From JADKIH01 sp964595205 (GTDB taxonomy: Bacteria; Bacteroidota; Bacteroidia; AKYH767-A; 2013-40CM-41-45), in NCBI GenBank assembly GCA_964595205.1, contig CAZQOQ010000015.1, forward strand, positions 248,001 to 312,000: a stretch of 64,000 bases of DNA, given 5' to 3'. The notes under the pieces are model-generated. The model was not told the DNA's origin. It did not search any database and saw nothing but the letters and a program-made list of their open reading frames with translations. The first letter of the stretch is position 1. The number at the start of each line of letters is the position of its first letter. Shown in pieces: positions 18,220 to 29,200 of the stretch. Position numbers and translations under genes: made by a program.

Positions 18220-18281
18220 TTTTGATCTGTTTTATGCTGCAAATATGCTAATTTTTTTTAATTCATAAACCCTGAAAACCA

Positions 18282-18977
18282 CTAACGGTCTTCGTTTTTT
18301 AACAATGAACCTGTTAATGTTTTTACATACAAATTGATATACGACTTCAGCTCCTTCCTCTTGTATTGCATGATAAATCTGGGATGAGCCAGCGGTATGA
18401 TCTCACTGAAAAATTTATGTTCATCATTCAGGGAAAGCAGGAATTTATAATTCTTTCCTTCGCCCAGGCAGACAGCAGTATTTTTCAATGCTCCGAAACG
18501 GATTTGTTGTTTCAGGGTTTCGATAATGAATGGCCGGCTCCACCCAAGCAATTTTTTATCATCATAGTAATTGATATTTTTCCCGTTGGAGACAAAACCT
18601 ACCGGGCAAACGGCGGTGAGGTAAAATTTCTCATAAAACAAATCTACTCCGCCGAATGCACGAATCATTTCGTACACAAATAAACTGGACAGTTCAGGTT
18701 TTTTCGGTAGTTCATTTTTTATTCCGCATTCTTTTTCAAGTCGTACAGGGTCCGTAAAAGGAACACCGGTGAGTCCTGCACCGAATCTTCCAGGGTTAAT
18801 TCCCAGTATATATGTTCTCTTTTTATCATCGTTATAAAATTTTTGAAAAAATGATTTTGCCAGAGAAAATGATTCCGGGTTGCCGAAAGGGAGCAACAAC
18901 TCCACATGTGGAGGCCGGGGAAAATCCAACTCGAGGCTCGAATAAAACCGTAGGACCTTTTCACCGAAAGTTTTCAT
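18282..18977 (-). CDS. SMUG2-type uracil-DNA glycosylase family protein
   Basis: 231 aa. The motif YILGINPGRFGAGLTGVPFT matches the active-site loop of the SMUG2/DUF4918 branch of the uracil-DNA glycosylase superfamily, and LAHPRFIMQYKR fits the second, DNA-intercalating motif. It should remove uracil or damaged pyrimidines in base excision repair. Its ATG overlaps the hemF stop by 4 bp, so the two are translationally coupled. Family assignment is by motif memory; substrate range is not determinable from sequence. Confidence 0.8.
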   Translation of the reverse strand: MKTFGEKVLRFYSSLELDFPRPPHVELLLPFGNPESFSLAKSFFQKFYNDDKKRTYILGINPGRFGAGLTGVPFTDPVRLEKECGIKNELPKKPELSSLFVYEMIRAFGGVDLFYEKFYLTAVCPVGFVSNGKNINYYDDKKLLGWSRPFIIETLKQQIRFGALKNTAVCLGEGKNYKFLLSLNDEHKFFSEIIPLAHPRFIMQYKRKELKSYINLYVKTLTGSLLKNEDR

Positions 18978-19873
18978 GATTTGATCCAGTCGATGTTTTT
19001 CCTGAGCAATTTCTGAGTAGCCTCTTCCCTGCTGCAGCTTTCAGGTTTATAGTCGTATTTCCATTGCGCCAGCGGAGGCAGGCTCATCAAAATCGATTCC
19101 GCCCGGCCGTTTGTTTCGAGACCAAACCGGGTTCCCCTGTCGTACACCAGGTTGAACTCCACATACCTGCCGCGTCTGAGTTCCTGCCAGTTCTTTTCCT
19201 TCTCACCATATTGCATGGACATATTCCGCTTAACGATTTCGATGTAGACCGGGAAGAATAATTTTCCGGTCGACTTCACGAATTCAAACCGGTCTTCCAG
19301 CGAAATGTGATCATCTGCTCCGAGCCGGTCGAAAAAAATTCCGCCTATTCCACGGGTCTCATTTCGATGCGGTATGAAAAAATAATCGTCGGCTTCCTTT
19401 TTAAAGCGGGCATAATAATCAGGATGATGCTGATCGCACATCTGCTTAAGAGCAGAATGAAAAAATACAGCATCGTCTGGATTGATGTAATGTGGTGTCA
19501 GGTCGATGCCACCTCCAAACCATTTGATGTCTCCCATTTCAAAATAGCGGACGTTCATATGAATGATCGGCACGTTTGGGTTGACGGGATGAATGACAAT
19601 GGAAACCCCCGTGGCATAAAATGTATCTGAAATATTTTTCGAATCGGTAAACTGGCGGTGGAGAAATTCCGGTGTGCGACCATGTACAGCTGAGAAATTC
19701 ACTCCGCCCTTTTCAAAAATTTTTCCTTTACCGAAAACACGGGTAATCCCTCCCCCACCTCCAGGTCGCTCCCATGTGTCCGTAATAACTTCGAGTTCCT
19801 CGTCAAAATTTTCGAAATTTTTAAGAATATCAAGCTGCAAATCCCTGAACCAATCCGTGATTTGATTTTGCAT
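18974..19873 (-). CDS. hemF: Oxygen-dependent coproporphyrinogen III oxidase
   Basis: 299-aa enzyme that decarboxylates coproporphyrinogen III to protoporphyrinogen IX using O2, in the cytosol. Conserved blocks are present: RPGGGGGITRVFGKGKIFEK, HMNVRYFEMGDIKWFGGG, DLTPHYINPDDA and ETRGIGGIFFD. The length is standard. Its start lies 1 bp after the LysM gene stop and its end overlaps the glycosylase start, so the genes form one operon. Its presence indicates aerobic haem synthesis; no oxygen-independent HemN is in the window. Confidence 0.96.
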   Translation of the reverse strand: MQNQITDWFRDLQLDILKNFENFDEELEVITDTWERPGGGGGITRVFGKGKIFEKGGVNFSAVHGRTPEFLHRQFTDSKNISDTFYATGVSIVIHPVNPNVPIIHMNVRYFEMGDIKWFGGGIDLTPHYINPDDAVFFHSALKQMCDQHHPDYYARFKKEADDYFFIPHRNETRGIGGIFFDRLGADDHISLEDRFEFVKSTGKLFFPVYIEIVKRNMSMQYGEKEKNWQELRRGRYVEFNLVYDRGTRFGLETNGRAESILMSLPPLAQWKYDYKPESCSREEATQKLLRKNIDWIKS

Positions 19874-19874
19874 C

Positions 19875-21287
19875 TTACTTCTCTCTGAAATTTTTAACGA
19901 GGTCTACCGACACATCTTTGGAAGGCTGATAGAAATGGATACTTTGATTCTCCATTATCTTTCCGTCCTCCGGATGAGAAAACGTGTAGTTTGTGAATAA
20001 TCCGTTTACAGTGAGGGATTGATTTTCTTCAAACATCTTTTTTCCATTCATTAAAAAAGATTTTCCTGAAAAAACATATGCGTCAAAACCCTGGAAAGAA
20101 GATTCTGAGGGTTCCATGCTGAACTTATCCCTGAAATATTTCCTGAATGTAAGAACAGAGTCCCTGTTGTAATCAATGAAATTCGAACTGAAGAGATAGA
20201 CATTGCAGGTCTCAAACAGCTTCTGCTCTATGGTTTCAAAATACTGCCAGGTCGGGATTCCGATCACGCTCACCTGGTACTCCGGGATCCTGGCACTTAA
20301 AGCTGAAAGTACGGAAGTAACCATATCCTCGTTCGAGGATGGGATGAATACTACGTTCTGTTTCTTTTTATCAAGCTTGTTTACGATCTGATCCAGATCG
20401 TTCTTATTATATTCGACCTGGCCGACAGATGACTGCTGAACCGTGATCCAGCCCGACTTAAAGAGATCGCTTCTTTCATTCTCCTTAGGGTAAGGAGACC
20501 TTATGAGAAGCAACGACGGATTTTGAAAATATTTTCCTGCGAATTTTCCGGCAAGTTCACATTGCTTTCCTGAAGAAGGAATCATCGAAAATGAGTTTTT
20601 GCTGCCCCTGATCAGTTCGATGGTATTATTGCTGCACGACACTAATCTTATTTCTGTTGATGAAATGAACCTGGAAATACCGCGAAGAAGACTGCCGGTT
20701 TCATTGGTAATGATTAAATCAGGCGAGCTGTTTTTCCGGAGCTTGCTGATCAGCTTAAGGCTGTCACTTTCTGCGTCGATAATAAAAACATGGGCTTTCA
20801 ATCCTTCTGCTTTCATTAGTTCGGAAGCGTATAATACTCCCTCCACGAATTCCAGGTTTTCTTTAACATTTTTATTCAATGGTTCCATTACGTCGTTTGC
20901 TGACGAATCATTGGACAAATAAATTCTTGGCAGATTCAGACTGGTTACGATTGCAATCCTGTAGGTCTGCTTCCTGGTGTCAACTACTTCAACTGCTTTT
21001 TCGGGCACACTGTCTTTTTTCAGCCAGCTGTATGCAGGTATCCAGATTTTCATCTTGGCTTTGAGTCCCTCTTTTTCTATTTCGTGGTTGAACTGAAGAA
21101 TTTCCTCCTGTGGGATTTTAAACTTTTGTGAAATATTAAAGAGTGTCTCTCCCTTTTCAACCTTATAGATGTAAAATTTCCTTGAGTTTAAAAACTTGAC
21201 ATTGGCTGTATCGCTTTTACTCAGCGTCTGAGCATGCAGAAGATCACCGTGGAAAAACAATCCGAGCAATAAAACGAATATCTTCAT
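19875..21287 (-). CDS. LysM-domain protein with periplasmic-binding-protein-like fold
   Basis: 470 aa from ATG 21287 (MKIFVLLLGLFFHGDLLHAQ), which gives a signal peptide ending near residue 20; the frame extends 20 codons upstream without support. A LysM repeat follows (YKVEKGETLFNISQKFKIPQ, residues about 38-85), which binds peptidoglycan. The remainder resembles a type I periplasmic-binding/amino-acid-receptor fold (TYRIAIVTSLNLP, then alternating strands and helices). It may tether a sensor or scaffold to the cell wall. It sits between guaA and hemF with 50 bp and 1 bp spacing. The exact function is unknown. Confidence 0.75.
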   Translation of the reverse strand: MKIFVLLLGLFFHGDLLHAQTLSKSDTANVKFLNSRKFYIYKVEKGETLFNISQKFKIPQEEILQFNHEIEKEGLKAKMKIWIPAYSWLKKDSVPEKAVEVVDTRKQTYRIAIVTSLNLPRIYLSNDSSANDVMEPLNKNVKENLEFVEGVLYASELMKAEGLKAHVFIIDAESDSLKLISKLRKNSSPDLIITNETGSLLRGISRFISSTEIRLVSCSNNTIELIRGSKNSFSMIPSSGKQCELAGKFAGKYFQNPSLLLIRSPYPKENERSDLFKSGWITVQQSSVGQVEYNKNDLDQIVNKLDKKKQNVVFIPSSNEDMVTSVLSALSARIPEYQVSVIGIPTWQYFETIEQKLFETCNVYLFSSNFIDYNRDSVLTFRKYFRDKFSMEPSESSFQGFDAYVFSGKSFLMNGKKMFEENQSLTVNGLFTNYTFSHPEDGKIMENQSIHFYQPSKDVSVDLVKNFREK

Positions 21288-21337
21288 ATTCCGGAGAGAT
21301 GAATCCGGGTTTTTCTGAACTCTATAATTATAAAACA

Positions 21338-22867
21338 TCATTCCCATTCGATTGTTGCAGGGGGCTTGGAACTGATATCGTAGACGACCCTGTTAATTCC
21401 TTTCACTTTATTAATAATCTCATTCGAAACCTTTGCCAGGAAAGTATATGGCAGGTGACTCCAGTCTGCCGTCATCCCGTCAACGGAAGTCACTGCCCTG
21501 AGGCAAACAGCATTTTCATAAGTTCGTTCATCGCCCATTACTCCTACCGATTGTACAGGCATAAGGATCACTCCTGCCTGCCACACCTGGTCATAAAGAT
21601 TTTCTTTTTTCAGGAGGGAAATAAAAATATCATCGGCTTCCTGAACAATGGAAACTTTTTCCGGGGTAATCTCTCCGATAATACGGATAGCAAGGCCGGG
21701 ACCCGGAAACGGATGACGGTTGAGAATGACATCATCGATCTTTAATTCCCTGCCCACAGCTCTTACTTCGTCCTTGAAAAGAGTTTTAAGAGGTTCAACC
21801 ACTTTGAGATGCATTTTTTCCGGGAGTCCGCCGACGTTATGATGGCTTTTGATTGTTGCGGAAGGCCCCTTCACACTCACTGATTCAATCACGTCAGGAT
21901 AGATAGTTCCCTGGGCAAGCCATTTTACGTTCTGAATGGAATGAGCTTCGCGATCAAAAATTTCGATGAATGTTTTTCCTATGGCTTTTCTTTTTTCTTC
22001 CGGATCGGAAATACCCTTTAGAGCAGAATAAAATTCCTTGGTGGCATCGATGCCGGAGATATTCAATCCCATGTGTACATATGATTCAAGGACATTTTTG
22101 AATTCATTTTTCCGTAAAAGGCCATTGTCGACGAATATGCAGTGAAGATTTTTTCCGATCGCACGATGCAGTAAAACGGCGGCAACCGAGCTGTCGACGC
22201 CACCCGATAAACCAAGAACCACCTGGTCGTTTCCCAGCTGTTTTTTCAATCCGGAAATAGTTTCTTCAACAAACAGGGATGGTGTCCAGTCCTGTGAACA
22301 AGCGCAGATATCCACCAGGAAATTTTTCAACAGCGTTTTACCCTTTTCGGAATGAGTGACCTCAGGATGAAACTGGATACCATAAGTTGGTTCGTTTTTA
22401 ATTTTAAAGGCCGCGACAGGAACTTCAGGAGTGCTGGCTATGACTTTGAAATTTTCAGGCACTTTCACGATTGTATCTCCATGCGACATCCAAACGGTTG
22501 AATCCACCTGGATATTTCTGAAAAGATCATTGCCATCATCGATTTTGTTTAGATGGGAACGGCCATATTCCCTGAAATGAGAAGGAACAACCTCTCCTCC
22601 ATTCTGAAAGGCCATCATCTGGGCACCGTAACAAACCCCAAGTACCGGAACCTTCGACCTCAATTCACGGAGCTCGAGAAAAGGAGCATTTTTATCTCTT
22701 ACCGAAAACGGGCTTCCGGAAAGAATAACACCCTTAACATTATCCGTTATTGGCGGAAAGTGATGAAACGGATGGATCTCGCAATACACATTCAGTTCAC
22801 GAATCCGGCGAGCGATGAGCTGAGTATACTGGGATCCGAAATCAGCAATTAAAATGGTTTCGTGCAT
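21338..22867 (-). CDS. guaA: GMP synthase (glutamine-hydrolysing)
   Basis: 509 aa, converts XMP, ATP and glutamine to GMP. The N-terminal glutamine amidotransferase has the catalytic Cys in LGVCYGAQMMA and the His-Glu of QFHPEVTHS. The ATP pyrophosphatase domain has the P-loop GLSGGVDSSVAA, and the C-terminal dimerisation domain ends PPATIEWE. I set the start at ATG 22867 (MHETILIADFGSQ); the frame also offers a TTG two codons upstream, but that TTG belongs to the promoter box. First gene of the leftward operon. Confidence 0.96.
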   Translation of the reverse strand: MHETILIADFGSQYTQLIARRIRELNVYCEIHPFHHFPPITDNVKGVILSGSPFSVRDKNAPFLELRELRSKVPVLGVCYGAQMMAFQNGGEVVPSHFREYGRSHLNKIDDGNDLFRNIQVDSTVWMSHGDTIVKVPENFKVIASTPEVPVAAFKIKNEPTYGIQFHPEVTHSEKGKTLLKNFLVDICACSQDWTPSLFVEETISGLKKQLGNDQVVLGLSGGVDSSVAAVLLHRAIGKNLHCIFVDNGLLRKNEFKNVLESYVHMGLNISGIDATKEFYSALKGISDPEEKRKAIGKTFIEIFDREAHSIQNVKWLAQGTIYPDVIESVSVKGPSATIKSHHNVGGLPEKMHLKVVEPLKTLFKDEVRAVGRELKIDDVILNRHPFPGPGLAIRIIGEITPEKVSIVQEADDIFISLLKKENLYDQVWQAGVILMPVQSVGVMGDERTYENAVCLRAVTSVDGMTADWSHLPYTFLAKVSNEIINKVKGINRVVYDISSKPPATIEWE

Positions 22868-23184
22868 GCGCAAAAGTATCCAGAATTCTTAACCTTTTAC
22901 CGGGAACATTCTAATTATATCCGGATAATTTTAAACCCAAATCCAACCGGGCGGCTATAAAAAAATTACGAAAAAACATTATTTGATTATTTATAAACAC
23001 ATTAAGTTGAACCTTTAGGGTCTTGTTATTTGATTAAAAAATTTATTATCATTGTCAGCATAATGTGAAGTCGGATCAGGCAAGGCAAACTTAACAGGCC
23101 AGGTTTACACTTCATTAGCACTCCAAAGTAAAAACATTCCTTTACTTATCACATATGTAGAATTTTTTGCCTAACGAAACTTAC
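22868..23184. other. guaA-phosphoesterase divergent intergenic region
   Basis: 317 AT-rich bp with no gene. It holds the guaA -7 box and an inverted repeat AAGTAAA-N8-TTTACTT near 23125. Confidence 0.4.
22871..22878 (-). promoter_or_regulatory. -7 promoter box abutting guaA
   Basis: Minus strand TACTTTTG matches TAnnTTTG and ends 3 nt before the ATG, predicting a leaderless mRNA. The identical octamer precedes pyrD. No -33 TTG was found. Confidence 0.5.
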
Positions 23185-24363
23185 ATGTCCATTCGAACAC
23201 ATTTTCAAAGATTAGTATTTGGATTCAGAGTATCAATATTTGTTTTAATCACCCTATCGACTGGAAAGGCAGCACTGGCAACGGTTCCGAGGCCGGATCA
23301 TGTTGTGATTTGTATACTGGAAAATCATTCATATGCCCAGTTGATAGGCAATTCATCTGCACCTTATCTGAATCAGCTTGTTTTCAAATCGGCAAACCTG
23401 ATGGAATATTATGCGCTCACACATCCCAGTCAGCCGAATTACATCATGCTGTTTTCAGGGAGCAACCAGGGCGAAACAACAGATAATTTACCAGCCGGAA
23501 CACCATGGACGACTCCCAATCTTGGAGCTTCATTGTTGAATGCGGGATTTACATTTGAAGCTTATTCTGAAGGACTGCCATCGATGGGATCCACTGTAGC
23601 TTCTTCGGGAGCTTATGCACGAAAACATTGTCCGTGGGTAAACTGGCAGGGCACCGGAACAAACCAGATTCCTGCATCATGCAATAAATCCATGCTCGAC
23701 TTCCCGACCGATTTCAATAATCTTCCAGATCTTTCATTCGTGATTCCCGATCAGAACAATGACATGCACAATGGATCAGATCCGGCGCGGATTGCAAGAG
23801 GTGATTTGTGGGTTGAAGATAAATTAGGGGCCTATATAGAATGGGCGCAGCTGAATAACAGCTTGTTTATTCTGACCTTCGATGAGGATAATTTCACTAC
23901 CACCAACAAGATCATGTGTTTGTTCATTGGCCCGATGGTCAGGCAGGGAAACTATTATCTGAAGGGCTATTCTCATTATGATCTCCTCCACACGCTTGAA
24001 GACATGTTCGGATTACCTTATGCGGGTAACAGCATTAACAGCCAGAGTATACAGGAGATATGGATGTTACCGACACAGGTAGCGGACATAAATTCAGAAA
24101 CAATTTCATCGTACGTTTATCCCAATCCGATGACTGAAAACTCGATGATCTCGATTGAAAACAATGGGACGGGCAGCGAACAGGAAGTTCATGTAAAGAT
24201 ATACGACATGACGGGCAGAATCGTTGACGATGAGATCATCGGCATACTTCCTGGCAGAAACAATTATGCGTTCCGCAAAGAAGAACTTACAGGCGGCGTT
24301 TATACTTTTTTAATTACCAACGATACAGAGTTATTTGGTTCGGGGAAGTTTATCGTCAATTAA
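23185..24363 (+). CDS. Secreted phosphoesterase with T9SS sorting domain
   Basis: 392 aa from ATG 23185 (MSIRTHFQRLVFGFRVS); a TTG at 23167 is weaker. After a signal sequence, residues of the phosphoesterase/acid phosphatase family (PF04185-type) follow: VVICILENHSYAQLIG, THPSQPNYIMLFSG and FILTFDEDN, giving the metal- and phosphate-binding Glu-Asn, Ser/Asn and Asp groups. It should hydrolyse phosphate esters outside the cell; phospholipase C-like or phosphatase specificity cannot be separated. The C terminus is a sorting domain (YVYPNPMTENSMIS, VKIYDMTGRIVDD, GGVYTFLITN). Confidence 0.85.
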   Translation: MSIRTHFQRLVFGFRVSIFVLITLSTGKAALATVPRPDHVVICILENHSYAQLIGNSSAPYLNQLVFKSANLMEYYALTHPSQPNYIMLFSGSNQGETTDNLPAGTPWTTPNLGASLLNAGFTFEAYSEGLPSMGSTVASSGAYARKHCPWVNWQGTGTNQIPASCNKSMLDFPTDFNNLPDLSFVIPDQNNDMHNGSDPARIARGDLWVEDKLGAYIEWAQLNNSLFILTFDEDNFTTTNKIMCLFIGPMVRQGNYYLKGYSHYDLLHTLEDMFGLPYAGNSINSQSIQEIWMLPTQVADINSETISSYVYPNPMTENSMISIENNGTGSEQEVHVKIYDMTGRIVDDEIIGILPGRNNYAFRKEELTGGVYTFLITNDTELFGSGKFIVN

Positions 24364-24372
24364 TTTCTGCCG

Positions 24373-24400
24373 TTGCAATATTTGGCATTAATAATTGCAA
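24373..24400 (+). terminator. Hairpin between phosphoesterase and bshC
   Basis: TTGCAAT (24373-24379) pairs with ATTGCAA (24394-24400), followed on the plus strand by TTATTTTT. Confidence 0.5.
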
Positions 24401-26005
24401 TTATTTTTCCTCGATGATTTTAAATTCTTTTTCAAGAGGGTTAAAATTTTCCATGAGCATTTCGATAAATGCACTTCCCCATAGCAGGTAATACTGCAAC
24501 AGAGAATCGTGCCTCTCCTGCAGTTTACCGTTAGGAAAGAGTTTTTCCCTGGTTTTCCGGATCTGGTTTACTTCAACTTCATTTTTCTTTTTGAGAGACC
24601 GGATGATTTTCTCTTCGAGTGTATGCAGCGAAGTAGTTACCTTTTGACTTTCGGCCTCGACGGCTGCTTTGAGGGTGACATCCACGAGTGAAACTGCATT
24701 TTTTAATTTGATGAATTCGCCTGTGATGGTTGCGGTCACATTTTGAAATTCCGGCTGGTCGTGATCGTTTTTATGAATATATTCTTTGATCAGTTCATCA
24801 GCGTTTTGAAAAATTTCAGGATTATTAATTGATAGTTTCCGGAGTTTTGCGGCAACATTTTTCTCGATTATCAGTGCACAATCCCTTAGAAACACGGCAG
24901 GCATCGGCACCTGATGATGTTCAAACAATCCTTTCAACTCGAGCCAGTAGGAAACCTCTGTAGGTCCGCCGATATAGGCGATATTGGGCAAAACACTCTC
25001 CTGGTATACAGGCCGCATGATTACATTAGGGCTGAAGTTTTGCGGATTTTTCTCGATCTCGGTGAGTATCTCTTCCCTGGTAAATTGGATACTGGTATTT
25101 AAAATTTTAAAGACGTCGTTTTCCCTGACGATCCGTTCGCGGAAATTTTCTCCGAGATAAAAGAGATTGATTTCCCTGGGCTTCACCTGCGGGTGATATT
25201 TCTTTCCGAGCTCGGAAGTGGTGTTATTTAGAATGGCAGATGAGGTTTGATTTAAGATTTCATCTTTTAAAACTCCTGCAAAACGTTTTTTAAACGAAGT
25301 TTCATTACCATTAATAATTATCAATCCGAATTTGCCCAGTAAATGATCCGTCCATTTCCTGGTTGCATCGGCGAGGTTATTACTATTAAGGTAACAGGAT
25401 TCGAATAAAGCCGTTAGTTCTTCGGCATAAGGGGAATTGCCAAAAACATTTTTAAGTTCATTCACGACATTATCCATGCCTGTGAGAGGCATTGATCCGG
25501 CAGGTCCTTTCCAGGTACTTTCCCATTTAATTGTTTTTCCAAATACAGCAACTGAAGAAATTTCTTCAATGTCGTGATCTTCCGTGGCCATCCAGTAAAC
25601 AGGGATGAAATTATTACCCGGGAATGTTTTTTTTAATTCATCAGAAAGTTTAATGGCGGAAATCAACTTGTAGATTACGTAAAGTGGGCCACTGAAAATA
25701 TTGAGCTGATGACCGGTGGTAATGGTGAAAGTTTTAGGATCCGTGAGCAGTTCGAGGTTTTTAGACACAGCATCCGACGGGAGAATTCCGCAATGACTAT
25801 ATTGTCTGCTGATGACAGATTTCAAGTCATTTCTATTGAGGAAGCTGTTTTCATAGGATTTCAGGCGATTCCTGATTCCTTCCGCATCATGATCAAATGC
25901 ATAAAATTTGCGTAAAAAAGAGTCTTTGTTTAAAAAATCAAGGATTAACCTGTCAAAACTGTTTGTTTTAGCGAATGGTAAGAGTTCTCTGGTAAATGAT
26001 GGCAT
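24401..26005 (-). CDS. bshC: Bacillithiol biosynthesis cysteine-adding enzyme BshC
   Basis: 534 aa. The BshC core is clear: TITTGHQLNIFSGPLYVIYK near residue 95-115, PVYWMATEDHDIEEI, and MRPVYQESVLPNIAYIGGP with the conserved GGPTEVSYW. A C-terminal coiled coil completes the family layout. It adds cysteine to glucosaminyl-malate in the last step of bacillithiol synthesis, the low-molecular-weight thiol of many Bacteroidota. BshA and BshB are not in the window. Start at MPSFTREL. A candidate -7 box lies about 20 bp upstream. Confidence 0.95.
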   Translation of the reverse strand: MPSFTRELLPFAKTNSFDRLILDFLNKDSFLRKFYAFDHDAEGIRNRLKSYENSFLNRNDLKSVISRQYSHCGILPSDAVSKNLELLTDPKTFTITTGHQLNIFSGPLYVIYKLISAIKLSDELKKTFPGNNFIPVYWMATEDHDIEEISSVAVFGKTIKWESTWKGPAGSMPLTGMDNVVNELKNVFGNSPYAEELTALFESCYLNSNNLADATRKWTDHLLGKFGLIIINGNETSFKKRFAGVLKDEILNQTSSAILNNTTSELGKKYHPQVKPREINLFYLGENFRERIVRENDVFKILNTSIQFTREEILTEIEKNPQNFSPNVIMRPVYQESVLPNIAYIGGPTEVSYWLELKGLFEHHQVPMPAVFLRDCALIIEKNVAAKLRKLSINNPEIFQNADELIKEYIHKNDHDQPEFQNVTATITGEFIKLKNAVSLVDVTLKAAVEAESQKVTTSLHTLEEKIIRSLKKKNEVEVNQIRKTREKLFPNGKLQERHDSLLQYYLLWGSAFIEMLMENFNPLEKEFKIIEEK

Positions 26006-26025
26006 ATAAGCGTTGAAAAGTTAGG

Positions 26026-26033
26026 CAAATGTA
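26026..26033 (-). promoter_or_regulatory. Candidate -7 promoter box for bshC
   Basis: Minus strand TACATTTG matches TAnnTTTG; 20 nt separate it from the ATG. No -33 TTG at good spacing. Confidence 0.45.
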
Positions 26034-26224
26034 ACCAAATGAATAAATAGTGATTAAGTCGTAATTTTTTTTGCTATTTACTCTACGATCGATTATATTT
26101 GAAACGGGAAGCATACTATTATCAATACTTCTGGGACACTTACCTTAAAATTACTTAATAATAATTATCAACAATTAGAGCAGCATGCGTTATATCGCAT
26201 CACTGTTTTGGGTTATTATCGAAT

Positions 26225-29200
26225 ATGAAAACACAACTACGCACCAACAAACACATTAACAATTTCAAATTAAAGTTACTGCTAATAATTCTTCTTGCGT
26301 TTGCAAGTAATCCCACAAAAGCACTTTTGAGTTCTTATGGCTTAACGACCACTACGGCGACATTGGATGCGATGAGTGGCGGTACCATTACCACCCTGGT
26401 TAATATAAATACAAACGACGGTGCATCAGGAGTCACTCCAATAGGTTTTTCCTTTGCATTTAACGGGACTACTTATACATCTTTTTCCGTTAACTCTAAT
26501 GGAAATATGAGACTCGGGGCGACCGCGATTGCAACTACTGCAACGAATTCAATAACCGGTGGTACCGATTTTCCAAGGATATCACCTTATTGGGACGATT
26601 TAAAAACTGTAGCCGGAACCGTTCGATCAAAGGTACTGGGGTCAGCGCCGTCAAGAACACTTGTCGTTGACTGGAACGTTACGGTTGTAAACACTAACCA
26701 GGCCATTCAGTTTCAGACATGGTTATTTGAAGGGTCAAATAAAATTCAGTTTGTATATGGAGCCGGCATAAATGCGAATCCGGGATTGTATTCGATTGGA
26801 TTAACAACATCGAGTACAGATTATTCAAGTATAACTGTAGCCGCCACGTTTGCCTCGAGTACGGCAAGTACGGTTGCAGCAAATAACAGTAATAACGCTG
26901 CCATCGGAGCATCCAATTCATTCTTATATATGCCGTCGCTTTCCTGTCCGGTTATTTCTTCGCCGGCAAACCTTGCAACGAATGTATTGCTCGATGCCGT
27001 ACTCAGCTGGAGTGCCGGTGCCGGTGCCACTCCAACCGGATATAATGTTTATTTCGGTACGGCAACAAATCCTCCATTAGTATCATCAAACCAGGCATCA
27101 TTGACTTATAATCCGGGATTCCTTTCAGCCAATACAACCTATTTCTGGAAAGTAATCGCATTGGATGGAAGTGGACAGTCGGTTGGATGTACTGAAAATC
27201 AGTTCACCACAAGGCAGGGACTTGCGTACGAAGTTACCCGGTCAACCGGAATTACCTATTCATCCATTGCCGGAACTGGGTCAACAGTTTCATCCTGGAG
27301 AAACGGAACGGATACGGATGATAATTTAAGTAATGCAGTTTCTATCGGTTTCAACTTTGTATACGATGGCGTTACTTATACCAGTTTCCTGATAGGAGTA
27401 AACGGTTTCATCACTTTTAATACAAGCACACCAACGATAGGTAATGCCGGAAACCCATATGGATATTTAAACAGCGGATTATCTTTCGGAACTCCTGCAT
27501 CACCAAAATTGCTTGCCCCTTTTTATGATGATATTACCTGCCAGGGAGGCAGATCGAATCTTCAGATCAACCTGGACAATTGTATAAAATATAAAACCAC
27601 CGGATCGGTTGGCAGCAGGATACTCACAGTAGAATGGATAGGTATGGAAACATACAATACCGGCGGACCGAATTTAAATTTCCAGGTAAAATTGTATGAG
27701 GGATCGAATAAAATCGATTTTGATTATGGATCGATGGATGGTTTTGACGGCACTGTGAATAATCCGTATTCATATAGTTTAGGTATCAACGCGACTTCGA
27801 TAAGTTCTACAGGGCAGCCGGGCGAATATCTCGAACAGCAGATTGCCAATACCAGAAATTTTGCAGGTACGGTTCAAAACCAGTTATATGCAGTACCAGA
27901 GTGTAATTCCAGGATTACATTCACACCCGGAACTTATACACCTTATGTACCTGTTTCGCAGGTACCGCCGAATGATTCCATTGGAAATCCAATTCATCTG
28001 AGTGTGAATCCGACTCCTTGCATTGAATTATGCGGGGTGATGTACAAGAGTGCGTTTGCAACACCATCGCCAAAGACTGTTGCCTGCGGAGGAACAGCAG
28101 ACGATGATGTGTGGTTTGATTTCACAGCCAATAATGCAAATACAACCATCAAAGTATCTGGATCAGGAAATTACGATCCGACCGTTGAATTGTTTAATAG
28201 TTCACTGGTTTCTATTGCCTGTGCAAATACAGTGGGACAGGGATTATCTGAAACAATAAATTCTACAACATTAGTTCCTGGCAATCTATATTATGTACGT
28301 GTTTATCACAGGGGTGCAGGTTATGGTACTCCTGGTAGCGGTGAATTTGCAATATGTGTCAGCGGTACACCTACACCACCAGCTAATGATCATTGCCTCA
28401 ATGCAATTTCTCTTCCGATCTCAGCAACGCTGACACCTGGAACTAATACTTATGCTGCTACCCTTTCAACAGCTCCTTCATGCGGACTCGGTGGAGGCGA
28501 AAATCCAGATGATGATGTTTGGTACAAATTCGTAGCTCCAAAAGCCATTGAGGTAATTACCGTAAGTGGCGGTGTCGGCTTTAACGCTGTAATTCAATTA
28601 CTGAATGGAACCTGCGGAAGCCTGAATTCTATTTCATGCAAGAACAGCTTTGGTAACGGACAGGTGGAAACATTAACAGCCACAGGTTTAACCATTGGCG
28701 GTACATACTACATCAGGGTTTATCATGCAGGCATTGGTGGAGGTTCCGGTAATTTCTCGATCAGTGTTTCGTCACCTGCTCCTGAATGTTCTGATCTCAC
28801 GTTACCTCCCGATGCTGAAATAAATATGTCAGCTTCCGGTATAGATTTAATCTGGGATCCGATTTTAGGTGCTGATAATTATAAAGTGAAATTCGACACG
28901 GTAAATCCTCCGGTTCGGGTATTAGGTACAACGACCGATACAACACTATTTACGGGTGTACTTCAACCGGACAGAACGTATTATTGGCAACTGATACCTG
29001 GAAACGGTAACAGTTATAATAATGGTTGTCCGGTTACCAGTTTTGCTACTGAAGAAAGACCGATTGGATTATCAGTCAAGGTGTTTTTGCAGGAATTATA
29101 TCTCACCAACAGGACCATGAAAACTGTTTTGAACCCGGCAGACACAATTGCTGATACATTGATTATTGATTTGTATGATGATCTGGCTGAACTTCAATAT